This document shows, piece by piece, positions 8,739 through 17,820 of a stretch of 64,000 bases of DNA (its first letter is position 1; every line of letters begins with the position of its first letter). The position numbers and the translations under genes were made by a program. Under the pieces are notes generated by a model that saw only the letters and a program-made list of their open reading frames with translations, did no database searches and had not been told where the DNA came from. The stretch is from positions 1 through 64,000 of the forward strand of contig JAPDNP010000004.1 in the NCBI GenBank assembly GCA_025989215.1. The letters run 5' to 3'. Source of the DNA: Neisseriaceae bacterium JH1-16. GTDB taxonomy: Bacteria; Pseudomonadota; Gammaproteobacteria; Burkholderiales; Chromobacteriaceae.

Positions 8739-8751
8739 AATTCGAGCGCAA
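8739..8751 (+). promoter_or_regulatory. Candidate Ada box upstream of ada
   Basis: AAT-TCGAGC-GCAA matches the AATnnnnnnGCAA pattern bound by methylated Ada in Escherichia coli. It lies 74 bases before the ada start codon. Candidate -10 boxes follow at 8783 (TATCTT) and 8795 (CATACT), giving a layout like the E. coli ada promoter. A single exact match to a 7-base gapped pattern could arise by chance; its position raises confidence. Confidence 0.55.
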
Positions 8752-8824
8752 GCGCCGGGATGCGCGCCACTGGTGCCACCGCTATCTTCAGGGTCATACT
8801 GAAGCGAGTCGGAAGGATCACACC

Positions 8825-9904
8825 ATGAACGCCGCTACCACCAAGGCCGAACAGGCCGCCGCCACCGTCAGCGATCCGCGCTGGGCCGCCATCGTCACCC
8901 GCGATGCAGCGGCGGACGGCAGTTTCTATTACTCGGTGCAGACCACCGGCGTGTACTGCCGCCCCTCCTGCGGAGCGCGGCGCGCCCGCCCGGAAAACGT
9001 GCGCTTTTACACCAGCTGCGCCGACGCCGAACGCGCCGGTTTCCGCCCCTGCAAGCGCTGCCGCCCCGACCAGCCGACCCTGGCCGAACAGCATGCCGCC
9101 AGGGTCACCGAGGCGTGCCGGATCATCGAGGCGGCCGAAACCCCGCCCAGCCTCGCCGAGTTGGCCGAACGGGTCGGCATCAGCCCCTATCACTTTCATC
9201 GGGTGTTCAAGCAGATCACCGGGCTGACGCCGAAGGCCTACGCCGCGGCGCACCGCGAGCGCCGGGTGCGCGACGAACTCGGCCGCCGCGACACGGTGAC
9301 CGAGGCAGTCTTCGGTGCCGGCTACAACGCCAACAGCCGCTTCTACGAACAGGCCGACGCGGTGCTGGGCATGACGCCGCGCGCCTACCGCAGCGGCGGT
9401 GCCAACACCGCGATCCGTTTCGCCATCGGCCAGTGCTCGCTCGGCGCCATCCTGGTGGCGCAAAGCGAGCGCGGCGTCTGCGCCATCCTGCTCGGCGACG
9501 ACCCCGAGCTGCTGATTCGCGACCTGCAGGACCGCTTCCCCCGCGCCGAGCTGCTCGGCGGCGACACCGACTTCGAACAGCTGGTCGCGCAGGTGGTCGG
9601 CTTCGTCGAGGCGCCGGCGCTGGGCTTGGCCCTGCCGCTCGACGTGCGCGGCACCGCCTTTCAGCAGCGCGTCTGGCAGGCGCTGCGCGAGATTCCGGCC
9701 GGCGAAACCGCCAGCTACACCGACATCGCCCAACGTATCGGCTCGCCGCGCGCGGTGCGTGCGGTGGCGCAGGCCTGCGCGGCCAATGCGCTGGCGGTGG
9801 CGATCCCCTGCCATCGGGTGGTGCGTACCGATGGCGCGCTGTCCGGCTATCGGTGGGGGGTGGAGCGCAAGCGTGCGCTGCTCGACCGGGAGGCCGAGGC
9901 ATGA
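8825..9904 (+). CDS. ada: Bifunctional Ada: transcriptional activator and DNA alkyltransferase
   Basis: A 359-residue protein with the full Ada architecture. An N-terminal zinc domain carries Cys45, Cys49, Cys76 and Cys79, one of which takes methyl groups from phosphotriesters. An AraC-type helix-turn-helix region spans about residues 90-190, and a C-terminal O6-alkylguanine transferase domain has the active site PCHRV (Cys329). It repairs alkylated DNA and then activates its regulon. GGA precedes the ATG at 8825; the ATGA overlap with the next gene marks an operon. A DUS-like copy at 9161 reads Leu-Ala-Glu within the HTH region. Confidence 0.95.
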   Translation: MNAATTKAEQAAATVSDPRWAAIVTRDAAADGSFYYSVQTTGVYCRPSCGARRARPENVRFYTSCADAERAGFRPCKRCRPDQPTLAEQHAARVTEACRIIEAAETPPSLAELAERVGISPYHFHRVFKQITGLTPKAYAAAHRERRVRDELGRRDTVTEAVFGAGYNANSRFYEQADAVLGMTPRAYRSGGANTAIRFAIGQCSLGAILVAQSERGVCAILLGDDPELLIRDLQDRFPRAELLGGDTDFEQLVAQVVGFVEAPALGLALPLDVRGTAFQQRVWQALREIPAGETASYTDIAQRIGSPRAVRAVAQACAANALAVAIPCHRVVRTDGALSGYRWGVERKRALLDREAEA

Positions 9905-10638
9905 ATGCGCCGCTGACGTACCATCTGCACGCCGACCTTGCCGCGCGGGTGGCGGCGCTCGACTGGGCGGCCATCGCCGCCGTGCTCGATGCCGACGGCC
10001 ATGCGCTGATCCCCGGCCTGCTCGATGCGGCCGACTGCGCGGCACTGACCACGCTGTATGAACAGACGGCGCGGTTCCGCAGCCGGGTGGTGATGGCGCG
10101 GCACGGCTTCGGCCAGGGCGAGTACCAGTATTTCGCCTATCCGCTACCCGAGCCGGTCGCCACGCTACGCGAGACCTGTTACCCGCACCTGGTAGCGATC
10201 GCCAATCGCTGGAATGCGGCGATGGGTATCGACACCCACTATCCGGAACGGCACGCCGACTACCTGGCCCGCTGCCAGGACGCCGGCCAGCTTCGGCCAA
10301 CCCCACTGCTGCTGCAGTACCAGGCCGGCGACTACAACTGCCTGCACCAGGACTTGTACGGAGACGAGGTGTTTCCGATTCAGTTGGCCGTGCTGCTGTC
10401 GGCACCGGGGCGCGATTTCAGTGGCGGTGAATTCGTGCTGACCGAGCAACGCCCGCGCAGGCAGTCGCGGCCGATGGTGGTGCCGCTCACTCAAGGCGAC
10501 GCGGTGCTGTTCGCGGTAAACCAGCGCCCGGTGCCGGGCACGCGCGGCAGCTACCGCGTCACGCTGCGCCACGGCGTCAGCCAAGTGCGCAGCGGGCAGC
10601 GCCACACGCTCGGCATCATCTTCCACGACGCGCGGTGA
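9901..10638 (+). CDS. 2OG-Fe(II) oxygenase of the COG3826 type
   Basis: A 245-residue non-haem iron, 2-oxoglutarate-dependent oxygenase. The iron-binding HQD (His149, Asp151 in NCLHQDLYG) is visible, and a C-terminal RHTLGIIFHDA region supplies distal residues. The family (Pfam Oxygenase-NA/DUF2086 as I recall it) is described only as probably acting on damaged DNA or proteins. Here it overlaps ada by four bases (ATGA) and alkB by a possible GTGA, which places it firmly in an alkylation-damage operon. Its substrate is not known to me. Confidence 0.85.
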   Translation: MNAPLTYHLHADLAARVAALDWAAIAAVLDADGHALIPGLLDAADCAALTTLYEQTARFRSRVVMARHGFGQGEYQYFAYPLPEPVATLRETCYPHLVAIANRWNAAMGIDTHYPERHADYLARCQDAGQLRPTPLLLQYQAGDYNCLHQDLYGDEVFPIQLAVLLSAPGRDFSGGEFVLTEQRPRRQSRPMVVPLTQGDAVLFAVNQRPVPGTRGSYRVTLRHGVSQVRSGQRHTLGIIFHDAR

Positions 10639-10643
10639 CGGCG

Positions 10644-11291
10644 ATGACGGCGGATCTATTCGCAGACCAGAGCCGCACTTGGCGCGAGGAACTGTGCGCC
10701 GGCGCGGTGGTACTGCGCGGCTTCGCGCTGGCCGACGAGGCGGCGCTGCTAGCGGCGGTACAGGCGGTGGTCGCCGAGGCGCCGCTCCGGCAGATGGTCA
10801 CGCCGGGCGGCTATTTGATGTCGGTGGCGATGAGCGGCTGCGGCGACTACGGCTGGGTCAGCGACAGCAGCGGCTATCGTTACGACCCGATCGATCCGGA
10901 ACGCGAACGACCGTGGCCGGCGATGCCGGCTCTGCTGCGCAGCCTGGCCGAGGATGCGGCGGCCAGCGCCGGCTTTGCCGGTTTCGAGCCGGATGCCTGC
11001 CTGATCAATCGCTATGTGCCGGGCGCCCGGCTGTCGCTGCACCAGGACCGCGACGAGCGCGATATGTCGGCGCCGATCGTGTCGGTATCGCTAGGCCTGC
11101 CGGCGGTGTTCCAGTTCGGCGGAGCGCGGCGCAACTCGCCGACCCGACGGGTGCCGCTGGCGCATGGTGACGTGGTGGTGTGGGGTGGGCCGGCGCGGCT
11201 GTATTACCACGGGGTGCTGACGTTGAGGGATGGCGAGCATCCGCTGCTGGGGGCACAGCGGATTAATCTGACGTTTCGCAAGGCGATGTGA
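10644..11291 (+). CDS. alkB: AlkB, 2OG-Fe(II) DNA/RNA demethylase
   Basis: A 215-residue oxidative demethylase that removes 1-methyladenine and 3-methylcytosine. Residues align almost one for one with E. coli AlkB: NRY at 122-124, the iron ligands His133 and Asp135 (LHQDRDE), His189 (YYHGV), and arginines 206 and 212 in RINLTFR, which hold 2-oxoglutarate. The ATG at 10644 is used; a GTG at 10635 overlapping the previous stop (GTGA) is an equally plausible start. It is the last gene of the ada operon and is followed by repeat locus 1. Confidence 0.95.
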   Translation: MTADLFADQSRTWREELCAGAVVLRGFALADEAALLAAVQAVVAEAPLRQMVTPGGYLMSVAMSGCGDYGWVSDSSGYRYDPIDPERERPWPAMPALLRSLAEDAAASAGFAGFEPDACLINRYVPGARLSLHQDRDERDMSAPIVSVSLGLPAVFQFGGARRNSPTRRVPLAHGDVVVWGGPARLYYHGVLTLRDGEHPLLGAQRINLTFRKAM

Positions 11292-11347
11292 GGGGGTTTT
11301 GCTTCGCCCCCTTGCTTCGGCCAACGCTGGTGAGCGCTGATGCTTTT

Positions 11348-11570
11348 GTCGGTCTCGCCCGACCGGCGAGGTACTTTCTTTGCTTCGTCAAAGAAAGTAC
11401 CCAAAGAAAGACGACCCCACGACGCCGGCCCGCTTTCGCGGGCTGCCCTGCGGGCGCCACGGCCAACGGGCGGCTGCGCAACTCGCGCCGGCTAACGCCG
11501 GCACTCGGACAGTGCTCGCCGACATCCCCCGTTGGCCGCGCCGTCCTCGGCGGCGTCGAAGGGGGATGGG
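11348..11570 (+). repeat. Composite repeat locus 1, module A (A1)
   Basis: This module of about 223 bp begins GTCGGTCTCGCCCGACC and soon forms a perfect hairpin from TACTTTCTTTG and CAAAGAAAGTA. It then runs through GC-rich palindromic phrases and ends AAGGGGGATGGG. The same module occurs inverted at 45952-46175. Its outer ~70 bases are also shared with module B. Repeats with this TTTCTTT hairpin signature occur in many beta- and gammaproteobacterial genomes. Open frames here are by-products of GC content. Confidence 0.85.
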
Positions 11571-11807
11571 AGCGCTCATCGGCAACCGTCGTGAATAGGG
11601 GCGAGGCAAACCACTTTTCTATTTGTTCTTTTAGAGGCAATCCACCAGCCGGCACCAACCTGTTAGGTACTCCATCAGGTTGGCCGAAGCACCACGAAAG
11701 CTTCCCTTTATTTCTGGCCACCGCTTCGGCCAACCCTAGCCTCTGCCAGTTCAGCCACCGCACTGCATTTTCCCGCCCCAGAATCCAGAACCGCCACAAT
11801 CTGCCTG
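11571..11807. other. Spacer of composite repeat locus 1
   Basis: This segment between modules A1 and B1 is not shared with locus 2. It holds two DUS-like copies (11680 and 11725, opposite orientations) and no convincing gene. Confidence 0.6.
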
Positions 11808-12030
11808 CCCATCCCCTTTGCGCTGCAGAGCGATCGTCAAGCGGCCAGGTCTTAAGCCGCCGCTTGTTCGAGTGGGCGGACGTTAGCCGCCCGCGAGTTC
11901 GGCGGTGCCTGGCCGCTTGGCAGGCGCGAGGGAAGCCGAAGGCCAGTGCATCGGGGTCGCCTTTTCTTTGGTTACTTTCTTTTGGCGAGGCAAAAGAAAG
12001 TAACCCGCCCCGCCGGGCGGGACCGGCGCT
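11808..12030 (-). repeat. Composite repeat locus 1, module B (B1)
   Basis: An inverted counterpart of A1: it starts CCCATCCCC and ends with the same outer hairpin block in reverse (TTACTTTCTTTTGGCG / GCAAAAGAAAGTAA). Its central part differs from A, with phrases built on AAGCGGCCAGG. The same module occurs in the opposite orientation at 45485-45701. DUS-like copies flank it at 12050, 12096 and 12140. Confidence 0.85.
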
Positions 12031-12173
12031 GCCACAACCCTCAGCCACGTTGGCCGAACAAACAATGGCCCAGAGCTTTGCTGATTTGCGAAGCGTTCGG
12101 CCAACCTGCTGCCCCGCTACCTCTCCGCCCTCTTCAAGGTTGGCCGAAAGACAAACCACCCAACCCCCAAACG

Positions 12174-12207
12174 CAAAAAAGCCGTGGATCACTCCACGGC
12201 TTTTCAA
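12174..12207 (-). terminator. Intrinsic terminator of the cyo operon
   Basis: AAAAGCCGTGG and CCACGGCTTTT form a strong stem around a short loop. Read leftward it ends in seven T residues, 17 bases past the cyoE stop codon. The stem is symmetric and could also stop rightward transcription from repeat locus 1. Confidence 0.85.
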
Positions 12208-12223
12208 GACTGCATTGGATCGC

Positions 12224-13114
12224 TTACAGCGCAAAGGACAACACCCCCTGCGCCGGCGTCTGGAAGTCCACCGCCATCATCACCGACAAGGAAGTGATGG
12301 TGATGATGGAGAAGAAGAACACCTGACGCGCCCAGACACGGTCGTCGGTGCTGCTCTTGTAACCGGACAGCGCCATCTTCAGCCACCACAGGCTGGTGGC
12401 ACAGGCCACCGCCAGGTAGCCGTAGCCGACGTAACCGCCCAGCGCCAGCATCACCGTCGCCGCGGCGAAGGCCAGGATGTACAGCACGATCTGCTGCTTG
12501 GCTTTCGAGATGCCCTTCACCACCGGCAGCACCGGGATATTGGCGGCCTCGTAATCCTTGAAGCGGAAGATCGCGATCGCGTACGAGTGCGGCATCTGCC
12601 ACAGGCTGAACATCACCAACAGGATCAGCGCGCCCATGTCGAAGCGACCGGTCACCGCGCAGTAGCCGGCCACCGGCGGCACCGCGCCGGACAGGCTGCC
12701 GACCAGGGTGCCGTACACCGAGTTGCGCTTCATGTACAGGCTGTACACGCCGACGTAGATGATGAAGCCGAACAGCGCGCAGGCGAACGCCAGCGGGTTG
12801 GTCCAGTACCACAACGTCCCGAAACCAGCGATACCCAGCAACAGGCCGTGCGTCAGCGCCGCCCGGAACGACATGGCGCCGGTGACCAGCACGCGGTTCT
12901 TGGTGCGTGCCATCTTGCAGTCGATGTCGCGGTCGATGCAGTTGTTCAGCGAACAACCGGAAGCAACGACCAAGGACAGGCCGATCACCGTTGCCAGGAA
13001 CACGCCCAGGTCGCCGTGACCCTTGGCGGCGAGCAGGAAGCCGCCCGCCGTCGAGATCAGGTTACCGAAGATGATGCCAGGCTTGGTGACCTGCAGGTAT
13101 CGCTTGAATTTCAC
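12224..13114 (-). CDS. cyoE: Protohaem IX farnesyltransferase (haem O synthase)
   Basis: A 296-residue UbiA-superfamily prenyltransferase that adds a farnesyl group to haem B, making haem O for the oxidase encoded upstream. About nine membrane helices are visible, and the conserved prenyl-diphosphate motif [17 protein letters not shown] lies near residues 60-76. The GTG at 13114 is chosen because an AGAGAGAAG ribosome site precedes it and homology starts with [13 protein letters not shown]; it begins 11 bases after cyoD ends. This is the last gene of the leftward cyoABCDE operon and is followed by a strong terminator. Confidence 0.95.
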   Translation of the reverse strand: MKFKRYLQVTKPGIIFGNLISTAGGFLLAAKGHGDLGVFLATVIGLSLVVASGCSLNNCIDRDIDCKMARTKNRVLVTGAMSFRAALTHGLLLGIAGFGTLWYWTNPLAFACALFGFIIYVGVYSLYMKRNSVYGTLVGSLSGAVPPVAGYCAVTGRFDMGALILLVMFSLWQMPHSYAIAIFRFKDYEAANIPVLPVVKGISKAKQQIVLYILAFAAATVMLALGGYVGYGYLAVACATSLWWLKMALSGYKSSTDDRVWARQVFFFSIITITSLSVMMAVDFQTPAQGVLSFAL

Positions 13115-13125
13115 GAGCTTCTCTC

Positions 13126-13455
13126 TTACCGCATCATCAGCGCATCGGCGCTGAAGATGATCCACACCGACAGGCCGATGATCATGACGATGATCAGCGC
13201 GGTGAACAGGAAGGTCAGACTGTTGAGGCGGCCCTCCTCGCTGAAGTTCAGGTGCAGGAAGTACTTCAGGTGCACCAGAATCTGCACTACGGCGAAGCCG
13301 ACGATGCCGATCAGCGTGTCGTGCGAGCTGAACTTGCCGCTCATCACCATCCAGAACGGGATGACCGTCAGGATCACCGACAGCAAGAAGCCGATGCCGT
13401 AGGACTTTACGCTGCCGTGGTCGGCGGCATGGTCGTGGCTATGTGCATTGCTCAT
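13126..13455 (-). CDS. cyoD: Cytochrome o ubiquinol oxidase subunit IV
   Basis: A 109-residue small subunit of the cytochrome bo3 quinol oxidase with three membrane helices and a His-rich N-terminus ([11 protein letters not shown]). It helps assemble the CuB site in subunit I. The ATG at 13455 overlaps the cyoC stop (TAATG), implying coupled translation. Size and position match the family exactly. Confidence 0.95.
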   Translation of the reverse strand: MSNAHSHDHAADHGSVKSYGIGFLLSVILTVIPFWMVMSGKFSSHDTLIGIVGFAVVQILVHLKYFLHLNFSEEGRLNSLTFLFTALIIVMIIGLSVWIIFSADALMMR

Positions 13456-14072
13456 TACATGGCCCCTTTCAGGTAGACGACGGTAAACACGCAGATCCAG
13501 ACGATGTCCAGGAAGTGCCAGAACAGGCTCAGGCAGTTCAGACGGGTCAGCGAACGCGAGGTCAGACCGGTCTTGACCACTTCGGTCATCATCACCGCCA
13601 TCCACACCAGGCCGGCGGTCACGTGCAGGCCGTGCAGGCCCACCAGTGCGAAGAACGACGACAGGAAGGCGCTGGTCTGCGGGCCGTGGCCCTCGGCGAT
13701 CAGGTGGTGGAACTCGTTCAGTTCCATGCCGATGAAGGTGGCGCCGAACAGGAAGGTCACCGCCAGCCAACCGAGCACCGCCGACTTGTTGCCCTTGTGG
13801 GCCGAAATCATCGCGAAGCCGTAAGTGATACTGGAGAACAGCAGCGCGAAGGTTTCTACCAGCACGTACTTGAGCTCGAAGATGTCCTTGCCGGACACAC
13901 CGCCGTTGACGTTGCCGAACAGTACTGCATACGCCGCGAAAGCACTCGCGAACAGGATGCAGTCGGTCATCAGGTAGATCCAGAAGCCCAAGACGGTGCT
14001 GGGGCCGCTGTCGTGATGCTCATGCTCGTCGTGAGCGTGAGCGCCGTGCACTAGGTTTGCGTTAGATGCCAT
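13455..14072 (-). CDS. cyoC: Cytochrome o ubiquinol oxidase subunit III
   Basis: A 205-residue five-helix membrane subunit of the haem-copper quinol oxidase. A His/Asp-rich N-terminus ([10 protein letters not shown]) precedes the first helix [21 protein letters not shown], as in other CyoC proteins. It contains the family's glutamate-histidine stretch ([10 protein letters not shown]). Only six bases separate it from cyoB upstream, and it overlaps cyoD downstream. Confidence 0.95.
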   Translation of the reverse strand: MASNANLVHGAHAHDEHEHHDSGPSTVLGFWIYLMTDCILFASAFAAYAVLFGNVNGGVSGKDIFELKYVLVETFALLFSSITYGFAMISAHKGNKSAVLGWLAVTFLFGATFIGMELNEFHHLIAEGHGPQTSAFLSSFFALVGLHGLHVTAGLVWMAVMMTEVVKTGLTSRSLTRLNCLSLFWHFLDIVWICVFTVVYLKGAM

Positions 14073-14078
14073 GACTGC

Positions 14079-16130
14079 TTACACCTGCTCCAGAGTTTTT
14101 GCCTTGCTCGGACGAGCCGCAGATTTACCGGTGTCGCGCTCGTCGTAGCGCTCCACGTCGATGCCGAGTTTTGCCAGGCGCTGACGCTCGATCCGTTCGA
14201 TCTCTTCCGGCTGCACGTAGTAGTCGATGTCGTTGTCGTAGGCACGCGCCAGCATGCTGGCCAGGATGCCGACGAAGCCGACGATCGCCAGCCACCAGAT
14301 GTGCCAGATCATCGCGAAGCCGAACACGGTGCAGAAGGCACCAATGTAGACGCCAGCCGAGGTGTTCTTCGGCATGTGGATCGGCGCGTACTTGGCCGGG
14401 GCCACATAGGCAATGCCCTTTTCCTTCATGTCGGTGAAGGCGTCGATGTCATGCACCTGCGGCACCACCGCGAAGTTGTAGAACGGCGGCGGCGACGAAG
14501 TCGACCATTCCAGAGTGTGGCCATTCCACGGGTCGCCGGTTTCGTCGACCAGTTTCTTGCGGTCGCGCAGGCTGACCACGATCTGCAGTAGCTGGCAGGC
14601 GATACCGCAGGCCACCAGCACCGCACCGAACAGGGCCACGTACAGCCACGGATCCCAGGCCGGGTTGTCGGTGTGGTTCAGGCGACGGGTCATGCCCAGG
14701 AAGCCCAGCACGTACAGCGGCACGAAGGCGAAGAAGAAGCCCGACTGCCAGAACCAGAACGCCGCCTTGCCGATCTTCTCGTTCAGCTTGAAGCCGAACG
14801 CCTTCGGGAACCAGAAGGTGAAGCCGGCCAGATAGCCGAACACCGCACCACCGATGATGGTGTTGTGGAAGTGCGCGATCAGGAACAGCGAGTTGTGCAG
14901 CAGGAAGTCCGCACCCGGTACGGCCAGCAGCACGCCGGTCATGCCACCGATCGAGAAGGTGACCATGAAGCCCAGGGTCCACAGCACCGGCGTGGTGAAA
15001 CGCAGACGGCCGCGGTAGATGGTGAACAGCCAGTTGAACAGCTTCACCCCGGTCGGGACCGAGATGATCATGGTCGCGATGCCGAAGAACGCGTTGACGT
15101 CGGCGCCCGAACCCATGGTGAAGAAGTGGTGCAGCCAGACGATGAAGCCCAGCACCGAGATCACGCCGGAGGCGATGATCATCGAGGTATGGCCGAACAG
15201 ACGCTTGCCCGAGAAGGTGGAGATCACTTCCGAGAAGATACCGAACGCCGGCAATACCAGGATGTAGACCTCGGGGTGACCCCAGGCCCAGAACAGGTTG
15301 ATGTACATCATCGGGTTGCCACCGGCTTCACTGGTGAAGAAGTGGAAATCCAGATAACGGTCCAGGCTCAGCATGGCCAGCACGCCGGTCAGGATCGGGA
15401 ACGACGCAACGATCAGCACGTTGGCCCAGGTGCAGGTCCAGGTGAAGATCGGTATCTGCATCAGCTTCAGGCCCGGGGCGCGCATCTTGATGATGGTGAC
15501 CAGGAAGTTGATCGCCGTCAGCGTTGTCCCTATGCCTGATATCTGCAGGGCCCAGATGTAGTAATCCACCCCCACGCCTGGGCTATAGGACAGCTCGGAC
15601 AGCGGCGGATAGGCCACCCAGCCGGTGCGGGCGAACTCACCCACCCCCAGCGACAGGTTGACCAGCACCACGGCCGATACCAAGAGCCAGAAGCTCAGCG
15701 AGTTCAGGAACGGGAACGCCACGTCGCGGGCACCGACCTGCAGCGGCACGACGATGTTCATCAGGCCAGTCATGAACGGCATGGCCATGAAGATGATCAT
15801 GATCACACCGTGGGCGGTGAAGATCTGGTCGTAGTGTTCAGGCGGGAAGATGCCCATGTGGCCGTTGGTGGCCAGCGCGAGCTGGGTACGCATCATCGCC
15901 GCATCGGCAAAGCCGCGCAGCAGCATGATCAGCGCCACGACGATATACATCACGCCGATCTTCTTGTGGTCGACCGAGGTCAGCCACTCTTTCCACAGAT
16001 AGCCCCATTTGCCGAACTTGGTGATCAGGGCAAACACCACCAGCCCCATCAGGCCGGCGCCCGAGAGCGCCCCCATGATGATCGGCTCGTGAAACGGTAT
16101 CGCGTCGAGCGTCAGTTTACCTAACAACAT
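14079..16130 (-). CDS. cyoB: Cytochrome o ubiquinol oxidase subunit I
   Basis: The 683-residue catalytic haem-copper subunit, which reduces oxygen to water with ubiquinol electrons and pumps protons. Length and motifs match CyoB: the [10 protein letters not shown] helix carrying a low-spin haem ligand, the [17 protein letters not shown] segment with the cross-linked His/Tyr and proton-channel Glu, and an [11 protein letters not shown] segment with high- and low-spin haem histidines. AAGGAG precedes the start. The operon order cyoA-B-C-D-E is complete. Confidence 0.97.
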   Translation of the reverse strand: MLLGKLTLDAIPFHEPIIMGALSGAGLMGLVVFALITKFGKWGYLWKEWLTSVDHKKIGVMYIVVALIMLLRGFADAAMMRTQLALATNGHMGIFPPEHYDQIFTAHGVIMIIFMAMPFMTGLMNIVVPLQVGARDVAFPFLNSLSFWLLVSAVVLVNLSLGVGEFARTGWVAYPPLSELSYSPGVGVDYYIWALQISGIGTTLTAINFLVTIIKMRAPGLKLMQIPIFTWTCTWANVLIVASFPILTGVLAMLSLDRYLDFHFFTSEAGGNPMMYINLFWAWGHPEVYILVLPAFGIFSEVISTFSGKRLFGHTSMIIASGVISVLGFIVWLHHFFTMGSGADVNAFFGIATMIISVPTGVKLFNWLFTIYRGRLRFTTPVLWTLGFMVTFSIGGMTGVLLAVPGADFLLHNSLFLIAHFHNTIIGGAVFGYLAGFTFWFPKAFGFKLNEKIGKAAFWFWQSGFFFAFVPLYVLGFLGMTRRLNHTDNPAWDPWLYVALFGAVLVACGIACQLLQIVVSLRDRKKLVDETGDPWNGHTLEWSTSSPPPFYNFAVVPQVHDIDAFTDMKEKGIAYVAPAKYAPIHMPKNTSAGVYIGAFCTVFGFAMIWHIWWLAIVGFVGILASMLARAYDNDIDYYVQPEEIERIERQRLAKLGIDVERYDERDTGKSAARPSKAKTLEQV

Positions 16131-16137
16131 TTCTCAT

Positions 16138-17073
16138 TTACTCCTTAACAACCGGCGGCGTGATGCACAGGCTCTTGGCGAGCGCGGCAAGCTGGAAGGA
16201 GCTAAGACCCGATTCCATGGCAGTCTGATGGCTGGCCATGTACTTGTTCAGGACTCCGTAGAACAGGTTCGGCGTCACCGACGCATAGTATTGAACCGGG
16301 TTGTTCTCGCTCCGCTTGAGCAGCTGCTGATAAGCACCCGCATCGAGGGTCTTGCCCTCACGCGCTTTCTTCACCCAGGCATCGAATTCGCCCGGGGTCG
16401 CGGTGGCGATGGCCTTGAACTTCATGCCGGAGAAACCGCCGCCGCTGTAATTGGAGGAAATGCCGTTGAACGTGCCCGGCTCATTGGCGATCAGGTGCAG
16501 CTTGGTCTGCATGCCCGCCATCGCGTAGATCTGGCCGCCCAGCTGCGGGATGAAGAACGAGTTCATCGCCGCGTCGGAGGTGATCTTGAAATTCACCGGG
16601 GTGTTGGCCGGGAAGGCGATTTCGTTGACGGTGGCGATGTTCAGATCCGGGTAGATGAACAGCCATTTCCAGTCGAGCGCTACCACCTGGATATTGATCG
16701 GCTTCTTGTCCGAGTCGAGCGGACGATACGGGTCGAGCTTGTGCGTGGTGTTCCAGGTCAGAATGGCCAGGAAGGTCACGATGATGATAGGGATGATCCA
16801 GACCACCGCCTCGATCTTGTTCGAGTGCGACCATTTCGGGGTGTAGGTGGCTTTTTCGTTGCTGGCACGATATTTCCAGGCGAAACCCAGCGTCATCAGA
16901 ATGACGGGGATGACCACCAACAACATCAGCACGGTGGCCGTGATGATCAAGGACTTCTCATCCGCCCCGACCTGCCCCTTCGGATCGAGAACGCCCCCTT
17001 GGCATCCCGTCAGCAAAGCGGCGGCAGTGAGAGAAAGTCCCCGTAATAGGCGGGGGTATTTTCTGAATATCAT
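16138..17073 (-). CDS. cyoA: Cytochrome o ubiquinol oxidase subunit II (lipoprotein)
   Basis: A 311-residue membrane-anchored subunit with a type II signal peptide and lipobox LLTGC (Cys24). Two more helices and a periplasmic cupredoxin-like domain follow. The CuA-binding cysteines of cytochrome c oxidases are absent, as expected for a quinol oxidase. A COX_ARM-like C-terminal region is present. AAGGT lies seven bases before the ATG. It is the first gene of the operon, with its promoter somewhere in 17074-17400. Confidence 0.95.
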   Translation of the reverse strand: MIFRKYPRLLRGLSLTAAALLTGCQGGVLDPKGQVGADEKSLIITATVLMLLVVIPVILMTLGFAWKYRASNEKATYTPKWSHSNKIEAVVWIIPIIIVTFLAILTWNTTHKLDPYRPLDSDKKPINIQVVALDWKWLFIYPDLNIATVNEIAFPANTPVNFKITSDAAMNSFFIPQLGGQIYAMAGMQTKLHLIANEPGTFNGISSNYSGGGFSGMKFKAIATATPGEFDAWVKKAREGKTLDAGAYQQLLKRSENNPVQYYASVTPNLFYGVLNKYMASHQTAMESGLSSFQLAALAKSLCITPPVVKE

Positions 17074-17114
17074 CTTACGACCTTAGTGGATTGAAAGTGG
17101 CTTTTGTCGTACCC

Positions 17115-17185
17115 CAGCGAAGCAAACGTCGTTAGCCCCCACAACGTCGCTGGACGCAATGGGGGCTAGCGGTTACTTCGCTAAG
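17115..17185. repeat. Long imperfect palindrome upstream of cyoA
   Basis: Two arms of about 26 bases (17115-17141 and 17160-17185) share the inner perfect block GCCCCCA/TGGGGGC and outer AGCGAAG/CTTCGCT stretches, with an 18-base loop. It lies between the cyoA start and the gene-free region, in the untranslated leader of cyo or just upstream of it. It could be a terminator-like leader structure or a degenerate mobile hairpin. No second copy was noticed in the window. Confidence 0.55.
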
Positions 17186-17820
17186 ACGAAATAACGTGGC
17201 CAACTGCCGCAGTTCCGATCACCCTAAACCGCGCGATCGAAGCAGACATGAATCCATCTCAAGATCGCGCGCGGGCGATGGTGATCACATGACAGGGTGG
17301 TCGATAACCGCCCCGGATAGATGGCGTGACTGTAAGAAAAGCAGGACTCGCAATATTGCAAATCGCACTGCCGCGCCCGCGCTGAATTTCTTCCATTCGG
17401 AATAATTCGCATTATTGGCTTGTGCACTGGCACGGCATTGCTATGCTATTCAAATCGGTTCCCCACCGACTGAAAAGCAAATGGAATTAGGGTATTCCAT
17501 CCTGGATCTGAACTGGACGGGGGGTATTGAAAGCCATTTCAGCCACATCTTCAATGGCCCCCTGCGACAGTTTGTCGCAAAAACCGCCCTTGATAGACAT
17601 CAATACCGGCTACCCTCGTGTGCAGAAGTGCTGCAAGTTGTTGCCCCACCACCGTTTAGGCTTTTCGCATATTCATAATGGATTGTTGCGCTTTGTTACA
17701 ATTTGATACATTTGCGTGACTGATTCTTGCTGTCTGTCCTCATGACTGTGTGCAAAGCGCAAATGACCGCTTTGCCAAGCGGCTCCACCGCCCCCTCCTC
17801 CACCCCGACCGAGATGCCCC
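17186..17820. other. Gene-free region between cyoA and a LysR gene
   Basis: About 630 bases between divergent genes, lower in GC than its surroundings. An AT-rich stretch near 17675-17720 is the likely promoter area of the LysR gene. A possible 87-residue frame (17415-17678) lacks a ribosome site and recognisable features and is not called. Respiratory or iron control of cyo would have to act through this region, but I cannot name a site. Confidence 0.5.

Noticed and set aside
7874-10405. 843-residue open frame on the minus strand across UPF0126, ada and the oxygenase gene
   Set aside because: It lies antisense to three well-supported genes and is Arg/Gly-rich low-complexity text, an effect of high GC in the third codon position.
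11263-13402. Long frames across composite repeat locus 1 on both strands
   Set aside because: They run through palindromic repeat modules and into cyoDE antisense; no family features.
17427-17443. Sigma54-like promoter CTGGCACGGCATTGCTA
   Set aside because: The GG-GC spacing is one base short of the required 10 and there is no nearby gene in a suitable position or enhancer-binding regulator.
17415-17678. 87-residue frame upstream of the LysR gene
   Set aside because: No ribosome site, no recognisable feature, and lies in a promoter-like region.
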